Source: Gordionus sp. m RMFG-2023 (lineage: Eukaryota > Nematomorpha > Gordioida > Chordodea > Parachordodidae). From it: a stretch of DNA of 64,000 nucleotides. The position numbers were made by a program, and so were the translations under genes. Location: positions 92,853,655 through 92,917,654 of the forward strand of contig NC_088775.1 in NCBI RefSeq assembly GCF_954871325.1, given 5' to 3'. Below the pieces are notes generated by a model. The model worked only from the letters and a program-made list of their open reading frames with translations, did not search any database and was not told where the DNA came from. Of the stretch, positions 50,902 to 63,744 are shown in pieces (within the stretch, counting starts at the first letter, position 1; each line of letters begins with the position of its first letter).

Positions 50902-52244
50902 TTATAAATACATTATAGATGAAATATTGCATTTGTCCGAAAACGTTGTAACTACTTCATCAGACTCCCATTTCATTTCTATTTTTGAAGATTCATCGTC
51001 ATTTAGCTCGAGAGTGTAAACGTAAGGAATATAAATGCCAATCTCGTGAATATATTCTGTAAGCTGTCGGATCTTCTTTTCGTATCTGTAAATGGTGGTC
51101 TCGTCACATTTTACCGTTATAGTTGCTACTAAATAAAGATTAGTGATTGACGTGAACTGTATCCCAATTATATACATTTGATAACAAAAGGTAAACGGCG
51201 CCATTTCGAAATTTGATTGCCATGTGGCAGTTAGAAAGTATTCGTAACAATTTATAGAACCGTAATCATTGTCGGGAAAAGACATTCTTTTAATCAAAAT
51301 ATCTATCATTTCAGAATCGTCGATAATTTTGCGTTCACGAACTAATTGCCTAATATCTAAGCCATTGAAGTATAAAATGTAATCGGAAATGAGATAGAAT
51401 TGGTTCTCCGATAATTTGGAGACTATGTTGCTCGAATTGTCGGGTATTCGGCATTTGATACATTCATTTTTGGCCCATTTTACCAAAAATTCGAAAATAA
51501 TTTGTTTAGGAAGCAATTTTTCGTCATTTAAAAACGCGATATATTTTTGTATCATATGAATAGGGGAGGTTATGAAAATCTTTGAAGCGAATAGAACATA
51601 CCTACAATTTAATTTTAGACGCTGAAAAAATTAATGAATGTCACATCAGATATAATTAATCTATGCTAACACATTTAACCTCGAGACAGATTCCGCTATC
51701 TATTTCCGGGTGAATTGACGACGCCAAATATAATTTCAAAGCCCGACAACGATCATCTGTTACTCTATTCATTTCTGCGACACATTTCGAGATCAGATCC
51801 TTCAGCATATATTTTTTCGCTCCGCCTAAAATTTCCAAAAGTATATCAGTATCCATATCTACGAAATCGATTTCGCCCGTATATATGTTCCTTGGGGGAC
51901 GATGGTGGGGGTAAAAATAAAGTTCAAAATTTATGTAAAAAAGATTTATACTTCAGAATAATCTCGAAAGCTTTGAATGACAGATCCGCAACGCGTACGC
52001 GATTGTCCGCAAACTCTCGACTGCCATAAAATATAGCGTAAAACATTTCACTCTGATATGACAGAATATGTTTATGAGCGTACAATATGTTCTTTTCAAC
52101 CTTTAAAGAAAGAATAATTATGGCAGAAAGGGAAATATAAATTTTAGTATAAACCTCGAATCTAACATCCGACATGTAGGAACTGTTATACTGACTTCCG
52201 AAAGTTTTTGTGGGAATACTCAGATCTTTAAAACTTTCTATCAT
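50902..52244 (-). CDS. BTB-BACK domain protein, 4 exons, 389 aa
   Basis: Exons 52155-52244, 51952-52100, 51680-51890 and 50902-51621 join in phase (introns of 54, 61 and 58 nt) to 1,170 nt. The first about 115 residues form a BTB/POZ domain: SDVRFEVEKN, AHKHILSYQSEMFYAIFYG and VADLSFKAFEIILKNIYTG, then LLEILGGAKKYMLKDLISKC. A BACK-like region follows (VLFASKIFITS, ILLPKQIIFEFLVKWAKNEC-like). The C-terminal about 170 residues could be a diverged PHR-type beta domain as in BTBD3/6, but I see no diagnostic motif. BTB-BACK proteins usually recruit substrates to cullin-3 ubiquitin ligases. That function here is inference. The ATG follows AATAGGGAAA. The gene is compact compared with its neighbours. 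Confidence 0.85.
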
Positions 52245-55200
52245 TTTCCCTATTATAAAAAGAAGATAAAAAAAAATTAAAGTGTGTAAGAATATAAAAT
52301 TAATAATTAATTTATTTCATTCTCTTCACAGGAATACAAATAATATATGATATATAGGTGTCAAATTGGATTAATATAGGGTTAAATTTAAGCCTTTTAC
52401 CTTGTATAAATTACTTAGGTTGCGAAAAACTGTACTTCTCATGAATTTTTGCATGAATACTATCAATTTATTAACTAAAACTATAAGCCTTCAAGTCTCA
52501 TTGGTTAAATTAAATGGCTTGACCTTTATACTTAGTTTAAGTTAAACGGATGATACAAAAGTGCTGATATATCTTAAAAAAACAAAATAATATATTATTT
52601 TGTTCACATTTATGAAAATATTTTTTGCCCTAATGGAAAAAAAATTTGAATATCACCCATAAAAATAATCATAAAAACGAAATATTTTAAATGAATGAAC
52701 GGGTTACGCTGTACTTATAAGTTAGCGCCGCGATTTTCTCAAGCGGGGGCTAAAATAATCGCTAGCGAAATCACAGCTTATTCGTCACAGCTATAAAACA
52801 TTTTTGATATATATCACAACAGCTGTCGTTTTTTTACATTTTAGGGGCTAATAAATCCCACATAAAAGTACGATAAGGATATATAATAAAAAAAATACTT
52901 ACAGGTTTAAATGAGGTAGATTTATCAACACTAGATCGGGCAAGAACGGACTTCTTTTGATCTTTATATAAGGATAAACTTAAATTTAAATTTAAAAAAA
53001 AAATTATATTTCTAGATTTTTATTAAATGATTTAGTAATAATAATAATAACAATAATCAAAATGTTCAAAATGGAAGAAATAAAAAATAATAATAATAAT
53101 TACATAAAAATTAAATTATTAAATTAAGAAAATTTTATAAAAACATTTATTGCTATAAATAATAAAATAATGTTTCAGATATTATACTCCCATTATTACA
53201 TTACAACAACAACAATATATATATATAATAACTCTTAAATACTAAGTGCGATATTTACTAACAATATTATATTCACTCCTTAAGTACTTTGTAAACAAAA
53301 TGTGTAATTGGACAATTGCGAAATACTCCCTACATTAATTTGTTCTTAATAAAAGTAGCAGAGTTGTTATAAGATACTTTTTAAATGGATCTAGATACAG
53401 ATACATCGTCTTAAATAATATCTAGATAAGATATTTTAATCAAAAATCTATCTAGATACAGATACCACATTTTAGGATCTAAAAACTCTGAAAAGTAGCA
53501 TATATAAAAATATAGGAAAATGACATTTTATCAAGTTTTGTTTTTGACTATTAGCCGTGTATATTTTAGAGATGAAAGTAATTATAGATCATGCAGAATA
53601 TTTTCTTATTTGCTTCTACAGGTTTGCTTCTATAAGTATAAAATATTAATTTATTTTATATCAAAATAATAATATCCTATATTAACATATCAAAAATAAA
53701 ACAAAACATTATTTTATAAAAAAAAACGGAGGTGTGAGTGCAAGTTCCCAAAAAACATGATTATTTGTAGGTTTTGTTTCAGAAAATAGTATTCTTTAGG
53801 TTCTGATGTAGGGGCTCTAATCTTATCGCCTATATATTTTAAGAATTTTAAAGTTCCGCTTGGCATATGTCCGAGGGAAGGGATAATGATCGGAGAATAT
53901 TAAATAAAATAAAGTATATAATTTATAATTGTGAATTAAAAAAATATAATTTTTTCTATATTTTATTATAAGAAGAATAGTTTCGTATAATTTTATTCCC
54001 TATGATATCTAATATTATGAGATCGGAATTACCATTTCGTAAGATTTTGGCGGCCCGAAAATTTTTTTGATATATTCCCTTAAATTTCAAGCTTATATTT
54101 TGGATAATACTAACTTGAAAAAAAAAAGTGTTACAATGTGTTTATTAATGTGTATTTTAAAGAGCTGTTTATAAACTAAAATACTAATAAATCTATAAAT
54201 AATATGTAGTTAAATTAACAAGATATTAAATAAGTTATTCATGATATCTTATTAATAACAAACGCGGTTCAGAGTACAAGTATACAGAGATATGAAACAC
54301 AACGTATAACACAATTGTTATAACCATCAAGGAGAGATATAATAATAAAAGCTATTGACAATTGAGAAATAATTAGGATATAAATTAATATTTTCAAAAA
54401 TTCTTATCAGAACCAAATACAACTTGATAGTTCTGGATTATAAGTAAAAATTTCAAAAATCTTTTGAAATCCTTTGAAATGAAGGTCTTAATATCGATGG
54501 CATGTTCATATTATTCCAAAATGGTGTCTCTTTTTTTATAAAGAAGTCATTTCGTCAACAAGTGGATTATCTAGATGAAAATGGATTAATACATTTTAAA
54601 ATCCTTGGAATATTTTTTTTTAAAAAAAATGTTATTTCTGATTTTGCTTTATATTTTTACCATTTTAAAAATTAGGGCTTAAAATTCTATCGTGAAGAAC
54701 AGCACAGTAACTATATTTTTTTTTCTCTTGGAGTTCCTAAACCCTTTAAGATTTTCAGGATCCCTTGACCTGCTACCCTTCCGCCACCGCATTTTAATAA
54801 TATCCAACCTATATACATAATTTGTCCCTTTACAAACATAATTTTTCCCCATTTTTCAGTTTCAAAGATTTCTGATCTCCGAAGATTTTCTACAAACTCT
54901 TCGTGCTAGCTTTTTTGATCAAAATGTTACTCCGATTTTCTAAATCTATTGTAAGCAAGTAAATCATTACTAACTTTAATCATCATTTAAAAAATAATCT
55001 TTTAACGATTTTAGGAAATGTGAATTATTAGATATATGAATATCTTTTATTTGATATCAAAGGGTAAAACGTAATTCGAATATTATTTGTCATAATATTT
55101 ATCTATCTAGAGTTGATTATTAAAATGGTTCCTTATCCAGCAATAAACACCTATAGAATAAATGTGTCGTACATAAATAATGTATAACCAATTAAAGATA

Positions 55201-57180
55201 TATACTTTATGTGATGGGTTTTATTTATTTAGAAACAATGGATAACAATACTATTAGCAATACTATTGAGACTGAACTGTTTATATGATATAAATACAAA
55301 AACTACAATAAACATTATTTTCCCTAAACACGGCTTATATTTATTATTGATTTCTAACAAAAAAAAAACAAAGGTAAAATAAAAAACAAAACATAAAAAA
55401 CAAAACTATTTAATTGTTTTGATTTTCCTAAATAATTTTAAATATGACTGTTTTAAAATATGAGACATCGAAGATATAAAATTTGCTATTTTTGTAAATA
55501 ACTTTTATAAATTTAAAAGAGTTTAGCAATAAAAAGAAGTAGATAAACTTATGGCATCGTTGCCATGCGATATACCCAAAATCAGTGTTCTTATAAATAT
55601 GTCTCAAAACTTTTGATCAAAAAAAAATCTTATACAAGATGCCAAAATTGACCTTAAATAAGAGATAAATATCTTTTAAAAAAAATAATTTTTAATTCCA
55701 TAAAAATTTAAGAGTTTTAATTTTAAAAGGCATAGGTTTGGATAGTTTCGTGCGCCAGTTTCTATCTAACAAAAATTTGTTAGAATTATAGGAACACTTC
55801 TAAGGTTAGCATTCAAATATATTAGTATCAAAAATAAGCTTTATTCAGGTCCGTCTTAAAATAATAAGTAAGGTCCAAATTTCCCGAAAACAAAATTAAC
55901 GGTTTTATTTTATTTTTATATAAAGGAAAACGAGAATGATTTAATTTTGCTAAACGAGATGAAAGATCCATAGGAAAAAGAGGAAATGAGAGTAAGAGAT
56001 CATAGCAGCAACCAGACCATAACTGGAGAATATATCCGTTCTTTCGAAGGAAGATCATATTCCTTTATTGTATAATTTTTTTTAAATTAAAGTCTCATTC
56101 AAGATAAAAAATTGTAAGGTGTTATATTTATTGTTTTTAAACCCTGGTCCAGAAATAAAAATTAAATAATATTAGAAAAACTTTGCAAAAATACTATTAA
56201 TTTTTTAAATTATATAAATTTTTTGATACCAATATTACTTAAAATTTTATTTTATAAAACATTATTTGATAAATATTTATAATATCATATCATATTTATA
56301 AAGCGAATAAAAACAAAAATTCATTATTAAAATTAATAAACCTACCATAAGATGACTATCATTTACGTGATACGTGACGTATAGCGCTTTTGCCCTCTAG
56401 CGTTGAAGGTTCAACAGAGCTAAGCTTAGGGTTTTCCTCATTTCCATCTAATTGGAACAGAGGATCTCTCCACACGTTTGTGGGCAAGCCGCGCGTACTT
56501 GTAGGCACAACATCCCGAAAAATGTTGCTTAAACCTCTATAGGCTTATTAAAAAAGGAGTGGGGATGAAAATAAGAGCCTATACCCGAGAATTACAATGT
56601 AATTTAATTACTTTAAAGGTGGGGGGGGGGGTGATGGCTGATTTTAAGTTTAAATTCTTTAGTGTAAAATTTATGATTACTATCAGTATTGAGATATAAT
56701 GTTCAAAGAATCAAAATAAATTTGCCTGATCAATAGATATAGTATTATTATTTTTTAGTAATGATTCCAACCATTACAATACAGTACTATCACTTCAAAT
56801 TTTTGGAGCGGATGGCATCATTCTGATACAAATTTTTTTTTATAAATTAATTGCTATAAATAATATCAAGATTTTATGAATAATTCCATATAATTCTAAA
56901 TAGGGTTGTTTAGGTATATCCATAATAAGATTACGTTGAGTTTGTGGAAGAGAATGGTGATCAATAACCAGGGAATTTTATAGATATAATAATTTAGATT
57001 TTATAAACTAACATCTAAGGTGACCAAATGCCTCATTCTTTCAGTAAAAAGTGAAATATTTTTTAAATTTTCTCTAAAAATTAATGATATATATTGAATT
57101 TTATATTTTGTAAATTTTTATTAAGTAAGGACGAAACTACAAGTTATCAAAAAAAAAGGCGCAGTTATATTTTAAAATAA
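52245..57180. other. Gene-free spacer upstream of the BTB gene
   Basis: AT-rich with no supported ORF. It includes the hAT-type element at 53,359-53,490. A promoter for the BTB gene should lie just above 52,244 but no specific motif is convincing. Confidence 0.5.
53359..53490. mobile_element. hAT-type miniature element (CAGAGTTG subfamily), 8-bp target duplication
   Basis: Starts CAGAGTTGTTATAAGATAC and ends AGGATCTAAAAACTCTG. Flanked by AAAAGTAG at 53351-53358 and 53491-53498. The interior repeats ATCTAGATACAGATAC. The right inverted end is partly worn. Confidence 0.9.
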
Positions 57181-58253
57181 TAATGTGTCGGAAATCAGCT
57201 CAAATACCTTACAAACTAGAACGCCCGGATTCTTTAAGATCAGATGGTAAAAATCCCTGATGGGATCGGATCCTCAAGTTCCATGGAAGAGAGTCCAATT
57301 TTGTGACAATTCTTGTAGTTATGCCCTGCCCATCCTTCCAAACATGCCCCTCAACCGTCTTAGACAATAAAGAAAAACATGAAATATATAAATATTCAGA
57401 ACTCTCTGATGACCATATGTTCTTACCTACCATATCGACCGTACTTACCAACTTTCGTGAACCTGCCCTAATATTCTTCAAAAATCTACGTTCCCAAATA
57501 CAGAAGAACCTCGTGATATTTTCCTGCGATAAAGGCCGGCCATGTAATCCTTGCTACATTAGACTCAATGACAATCTTCTTCAGGCCCCGTAGCCAGGGG
57601 TTTCCAGTGGGGGAGGGGAGAAACTGTTTAATTTGGAGAACCAATATTTATTTTGAAATAAAACAGAATTGAAAATTCGTAAAAATAAATATTACTATAA
57701 ATATAATACGAAGATTTGAATTTTTTAATAAATGAATTAAAAGATAAATTCTGGGTTATTTTTTTTTTCTCATGCCATTAAAACTAAATTTTGTTTTCGT
57801 TTTAACCTTCATTGATTTTCTAAACAATTGGAAGTAAAATGTCGAAACCGAAAATATTGAATAACTTACGTTGTAGTCAAATATTATGGAGAAATAAGTA
57901 ATTACAATGTAGGGTGACTGTCTGAGTACCTCTAGGTGCCCGAGGTTGGTTCAGTTACAATTCACTATTAAATTTGATTATGTTAAATGAATATTTGTCC
58001 AGTAATCTATAGATGCGGTAATACGTTTAGGGGCAAATCAGATTTTTCGAAATTTATACCACGAATTTCATATCTAGTTATGACAAATATAATTTTGTTA
58101 GGTTAGATTTCATCGATATAGAATGTCCAGGTATAACAATCTCTCAATAATAATAGGTCCCCCCCCCCCAGAAATTTTTTAAAAACAAAAGTCACATAAT
58201 CTTCGCAAAACATTTCCTGATATTGTTTTAAAATCTTAATTTATTTATTAAAC

Positions 58254-58837
58254 CTAGGTGTTAGCAATAATTTCGTAGACAATTGAGTTATTCATTAAAG
58301 TCTGTTTTTGGAGTTGTCAATTCCGATCAGACACAAATCCGCCAAAAACGTACTTTTCGGAATCTTTTTTTCTCCGTTAAAGATCTTTATTTATCTCTTT
58401 TTTTTCCCAGAAAGAGAGAATCAAAAATTTCTTATTTTCCTCGAGCATTTATAATGTTCCCCTTATTCTTTCATAAAATCGCAAATAAGATATATATCCG
58501 TTAAATTTATTTTGGTCGGATTGAATTGAATATTATTTGTTAAATAATATATCCTATCAAGTCATATCAGTCGACAAATTTTATTTGACATAGCTGGACA
58601 TATGGCGCGGAGTTTCGTATAACCCCCCCCCCCCCTCCTCTCACGTCTTTTACATAGTAGAAAATCTGATGGGGATAAACGCTTCTATTAGAAACTTCTT
58701 ATTTCTCATAACATCCATTTAATAAGTGTGCATAAAAAATAAAGTATTCTTTACATTTACCAGAATTTTAGTCCCCCTATGAGGGGTTGAAGGTTTGACA
58801 CTATCTATTTCCAAGTGTGGTGTAGCGGTTACTTCGT
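58254..58837 (+). repeat. Dispersed repeat of about 550 bp, copy 2
   Basis: Direct repeat of 49,984-50,537 with moderate divergence: TTGAGTTATTCATTAAAGTC, GGAGTTGTCAATTCCGATCA, TTCTTTCATAAAATCGCAAA, GGTTTGACACTATCTATTTC. Confidence 0.75.
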
Positions 58838-59035
58838 ATTAGTTTTGTCGTATACTAGACAATAGTTAAGCTCTAGTGCTCGGGCAAAAACTCATTATTT
58901 TAATAACTATTCATCCGTTTTGGGTATCACATTTTCCAACTTACCATGAGTCATATGTTTTTAAAGTTACCACTCCTAATTTATAAAATTAATAACCGAA
59001 ACCAGAGATACGTAGAGCGTAATACTATATCTCTG

Positions 59036-59200
59036 TAGTGTTGTTAAACGGCTAAGTGTCGGCTTTAAGTAAACAACTTTAATGAGTATAATATATAGAG
59101 GGACTCTGAAGCCGACTCAGTGAGCCGCTCAATTTGAAATGAGTTTTGCGACTCCGACTTGAGTTCAGAGTCGTAAAAACTCGACTATTTAACAACACTA
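59036..59200. mobile_element. hAT-type miniature element (TAGTGTTG subfamily), 8-bp target duplication
   Basis: Termini TAGTGTTGTTAAACGGCTA and CTATTTAACAACACTA. Flanked by TATCTCTG at 59028-59035 and 59201-59208. The interior repeats GACTCCGACTT and GACTCTGAAG words and resembles no other copy. Confidence 0.9.
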
Positions 59201-59284
59201 TATCTCTGACTTCTCATATTTTTATATGTGAGAAAGGATTGTTGAAGTTCAAAATAATTAATTAGTTCTCTTATATTTTTTAAC

Positions 59285-59406
59285 ATAGGAATAAATTGGG
59301 CTCTTTAAAAAATTTTTATAATGATATGGGTAATCAAAATGGCGTCCACAGCTGTTTTCATTGGTGTAACATTTTAATGAACGCATTGTCAGTCTAGGTA
59401 TCATAA
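59285..59406. mobile_element. Family C short element, partial copy 3
   Basis: Right half only: GGGTAATCAAAATGGCGTCC, ACAGCTGTTTTC, and the end GCATTGTCAGTCTAGGTATCAT. Confidence 0.65.
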
Positions 59407-59946
59407 ATGTCATTAGGTTAACCATCTAACATTTATCGAGATGATCAATCATTGTGTAATTTACGATAAATAAATATTGTATGACCAAATGGCATATATT
59501 AAATATAGTATATTAGTACCACCAATACGAATACGTAATTATGTAGGCCAATATACAACTAAATATTATATAAAATAATGATTTATTTTTCTTTTAAATA
59601 TATATATATAATTTAATTTTAAAATTCTTGAAACTTTTTGTAAAATGGAAATTTGGAATTTAGATTATTAAATAATATATTATAAAATAATAAATTGACT
59701 ATGTAAACATATTTTTCTTATCGTAAATATAATTATAATACAATATTTAATTGTCGTAATCATAAATAACTAGAGTAAATTTACGATATAATTTTAGGGA
59801 GATAAATAAATTAGACAATGATTACTTTATAGTATTTTTTTTATTATTTAATTTTTATATAAAAAAATATATTATGATAAAATAAGTTGTATTTGGATTA
59901 GGAAAATGTTCGACTAGAATATTTTGTGTCGTTGTCGAAAGAGAGT

Positions 59947-61712
59947 TTAGGATTGAATTTTGTAAACGCTCATCTCACCTTTTATGGCGATCATTTCTGC
60001 CATCATAGCTTTATCGTGGGGCTTTAGGGTCAACCCTTTCTGCAGTTCCATCACGGCTTGAGGATATAGTGATAGCCCGTGGTAAGACTGAGCTTTTCTA
60101 AGGTAAATCCTAGGATTTCTGGGATCCAGATCTAATGCCTTATAATAAAAAGTAAAAGAAGTAAGTGCATATAACATTATTTTCATTAAAAAAAACCGAA
60201 TTTCGTTTTAAATACTACTTTTCTTATTTTTTTAAAATGTCAATCAAATACAATGACAAATCCTGCATGTTGTGATTGACGTTGTAGTGTTAAAGAAGTG
60301 AGTCAATGACCGATCAACAAATCAATTATGTTTCTCTGACAATCAACTCTACTATTAATAATTATATATTCTAGATTATTGTCAGACATTGATTAATAAA
60401 GTACAGAGTTATTTTCACTTTCCTACACTAAAATAATTTAATCAATGGGGCTATTAAATTATAAATGCAAATGTTTGAAATAGATAGATCCATCCACGTC
60501 AAAAACTAAAAAAAAAACAGATGGGAGGGGGAAGTTGTAGGGGGAGAGCACCCTAACCCAATGACGTAACAAATCATTTGAATCTCCAAAGTAACGAGTT
60601 TTTGATTTGTATAATTTGGCAAGATTTAGGTTTATATAAATATGGGCAGGCTTGCTCGCCGGCTAAAAAACCCGCGAATTTCAGACCCCTAATCACGAAT
60701 TGGTATTATATGTTTGAAAAATAATTTTATACGTATGGGCATATTTGAAAAAAAAGCTTAAATTTTTTGAAAACCGTACCAAGCTACCCAAATTCTGCCG
60801 GATCCGAGAGGCACATATAAAGATTTACTATGTACTTAGTGTCATGCACTATTTAAGTTATGGAGGGGGGGAATGGCCGGACCAAGTTTCTAAAACCGGG
60901 TGACCACCCGATTTTCGTGAACCCGTTATCGGTCACAGTAATTGTCGTTTATTTTGAGACTCATGAAAGATAAAAACTTTTAAATTTATAAAATTTTAGC
61001 ACAAAAAAAAACGAAAGCATAAAAAATATCCGAATGTTTAGCCAAAAACCGAAACCGTTACAAATACTTTTTGAACCGGTACATAAATTGTTAAAATTTA
61101 TATAATTTTTTCTTATTCATCATATTTTTTAAATAATTTTTTCTTTATTATATCTTTATGATTATATACCGTAAGAAAAACCCAATATAAATGTTCAAAA
61201 AATAATCGAAATGTAAACCGAACCGAAATCGTTATAGAACTCTAAGTTAAGAACGGATAATTTTCCTGTAAAACCCGCGTTTTTTTCTGAATAAAAGGTG
61301 GGGGGGGGGGGGTGTGCTGGCTAGATAGAAATACGTATATATCAAAATAAATCGCACATAATAGTGCGCACAAATTGAACGTTTCAACGCAGCTCCTCAA
61401 AAAGCAAAAAAGTGCATTTTATACGCATTCGTTTTAAATTGGACAGCCATTTTTTTTTTGTTATAGACGTTCCATATTAAAAATAAATAAAAATTAACGC
61501 TTAATTTTTAAACATGATAGTGCGTTTACGTTTTTTTTATTTGCGTTTTAAAAACGTCGCGCGATGTAACGTTTCAATTTGAGCATTTGGGTTTATGAAC
61601 TAGATTATAAGAAGTTTCAAATATATATAAAAGGTATAATGGTGTGCATGATACCTCATCGCAATCGTGGATGGCTTCCTCGAATCGACTCATTTTGATT
61701 TTGCAGGCAGAA
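59947..61712 (-). CDS. PPID: 3' exons of a PPID (cyclophilin-40)-like TPR co-chaperone; upstream exons not found
   Basis: Two exons, 61655-61712 and 59947-60138, join in phase 0 and end with a stop. The join reads SACKIKMSRFEEAIHDCDE then ALDLDPRNPRIYLRKAQSYH and GLSLYPQAVMELQKGLTLKP. This is one and a half TPR motifs followed by DKAMMAEMIAIKGEM. It closely follows the C-terminal TPR of PPID/Cyp40 as I remember it (CKLKMSNWQGAIDSC, ALELDPSN, YRRAQGW, PEDKAIQAELL). PPID is a cytosolic prolyl isomerase that binds Hsp90 through these TPRs. The cyclophilin domain and first TPRs should lie further upstream on the minus strand, beyond 61,712 or outside the window. I found no exon for them up to 64,000. 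FKBP-type co-chaperones are the main alternative. The visible tail stops earlier than human PPID. Confidence 0.7.
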
Positions 61713-61849
61713 CTTTTGAGGAAAATAAATGTGTTAGGTAGGATTATTAGTAATTAATTTGATAACAATTGTAATTCATTTTGTTGATATATCAGATAAC
61801 ATTCGCCCCTCTATTACGTAATCAAGTAGTAATAGAAGGTTTATCCGAA

Positions 61850-62176
61850 TAATAATACCTAGACTGACGTATTCATTCATAATGGTGCATTTGAGAGTGT
61901 CGTTGAATACAAATCAGCTGGACGCGGTATTTTGGTAACCCCTATAGTAATTATTTTCATGGTAAAAAACTACTATTTAATTGATAACTTACTTGCTTCC
62001 TTATTATCTCCATGATAAGGCAATTCTTCAATAAAGTTTGCGTCAGACATAGGAATAAATTGGTCTCTCGTTTAAAGTTTATAATAATGATGTGGGTAAT
62101 CCAAAATGGCGTCCCCAGCTGTTTTTCATCGATGTACACTTTTAATGAATGCATCGTTAAGTCTTACGTATCATAA
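61850..62176. mobile_element. Family C short element, copy 4 (longest)
   Basis: Starts AATAATACCTAGACTGACGT and ends GCATCGTTAAGTCTTACGTATCAT. It contains GTCGTTGAATACAAATCAGC, GATAAGGCAATTCT and TTGGTCTCTCGTTTAAA. About 327 bp, no coding capacity despite a 65-codon open frame. Confidence 0.7.
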
Positions 62177-63577
62177 AAACTAAAATAAATATGACTTTTA
62201 TTATTTGTCCAATATCGGAACATGAACATAAAAATGTCGCAAAAAAATATAATAAAATACGAGCTAAGGCCTATAATAATGGAGAATTAATAAAAAAAAT
62301 ATTATGAATTTATTATAAAGAAGTCTCAAGCTCGAGCCAAAAAAAACATTTCCTATGCTCCTACATGATCCCATCCAAATTCCTTAATACCCATAACCGT
62401 GTCAAAAAGGGTATCTATAAAATTTCCCGATAAAATACAAAAGATAGTTAAAGCAAAAACCGAGAGATAGAGAACAATATACATGTGTCGTATGGGGATT
62501 CGGAATGGAAATGTAAGAAGTAGTAAGAAGGCATTTTTTTATTCTTTTGGATTTTCTTGGAGTCAAATACGAAATATTTTTAACACTCTTTTATTTTTCT
62601 CTATTATATATATTTTTCACGATTTTTAAACTAAAAAAAATAAAATCAAATAATCGCCGATTTTTACAAAATAATAATATATTTCTCTTTAATATTATTT
62701 TTTTTTATCAATTAATTTTTTTATAATACAACATGTACCACCTTTTCAAGGTTACTATATGCCACATTCAACCATAACTATCATTTAAGAATATATTGTA
62801 TTTAGATTCTTTTGATTCAAAACTTCGCGTCATTGAAATTCTCTTGATATCGACATTGAGAGAAACTTCATATCGTTGATAGATCGTTTTGGTTGTTATC
62901 AAAAATTATATTGGTTAATGTGAGTCATAGCTTGATTTATTCATTGCATCCTTGGTCATTCATGATCATTCTATTTTAAGCTTGGTATCTTTATCCAGCA
63001 TCGTTGATTATCAATAAATTTTAATGGTCAATATACCATAGATCAATCGCATTATTGTTATTTATTGAGTTGATTACACAGAATATTACACAAAGTAAGT
63101 CAAATTTTTTTTTTAAATCGCTTTATCATTTTTTTTACATAATGAACCCTTACACAAAACAACAACATTATTATTTTCATTTTATTATTCCTTTTACCCT
63201 TAATATTTCCAATGATTTCTCTATTTAACTACCAGTTGCTTTTCCACAATTTACGTTTCTTCTCTTCTCAATACCGCTCACGTTTTATAAATTTTTACTA
63301 CTTAATTCTTTAAATAATGAATTACTTTTTAAAACCAACAATTTTAACAAACTAATTACAATCCCAACTCAGATATAAATATTTTATCTTCCCATCCTTT
63401 TTATTCAAAAAAATAAAACACGTTAAACTTCAATACAACTACCCACATATTTTACTTCATGATTTTATCAATATAACATTTTTTGAAAATGCAGGTGTGC
63501 ATCTATTTTTTACAATTTTCTCATTAACAATAACATTAATCCAATTCTACAATATTAATATTTAAATTCCACACGAC

Positions 63578-63744
63578 CAGAGTTGTTAAAAGATACTTTT
63601 AATGGATCTAGATAGAGATACATCGTCTAAAATATTATCTAGATACCGATATTTTATTCTAAAATCTATCTAGATACAGATACCACATTTTTATATCTAG
63701 ATACAGGATCTCGATACTTGTATCTTGATCCTTTAACAACTCTG
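63578..63744. mobile_element. hAT-type miniature element (CAGAGTTG subfamily), 8-bp target duplication
   Basis: Termini CAGAGTTGTTAAAAGATAC and TGATCCTTTAACAACTCTG, flanked by CACACGAC at 63570-63577 and 63745-63752. The interior alternates ATCTAGATA and GATACAGATAC words. This is the best preserved copy. Confidence 0.92.

Larger units (their letters stand above)
57600..59946. other. Spacer between possible ORF region and PPID-like gene
   Basis: No gene supported. Contains the second 550-bp dispersed repeat copy (58,254-58,837), an hAT-type element (59,036-59,200) and a partial family C element (59,285-59,406). TTTATT at 59840-59845 provides AATAAA about 100 nt past the PPID-like stop. Confidence 0.5.

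Noticed and set aside
61957-62154. 65-codon minus-strand ORF
   Set aside because: It lies wholly inside a family C repeat element and has no recognisable protein.
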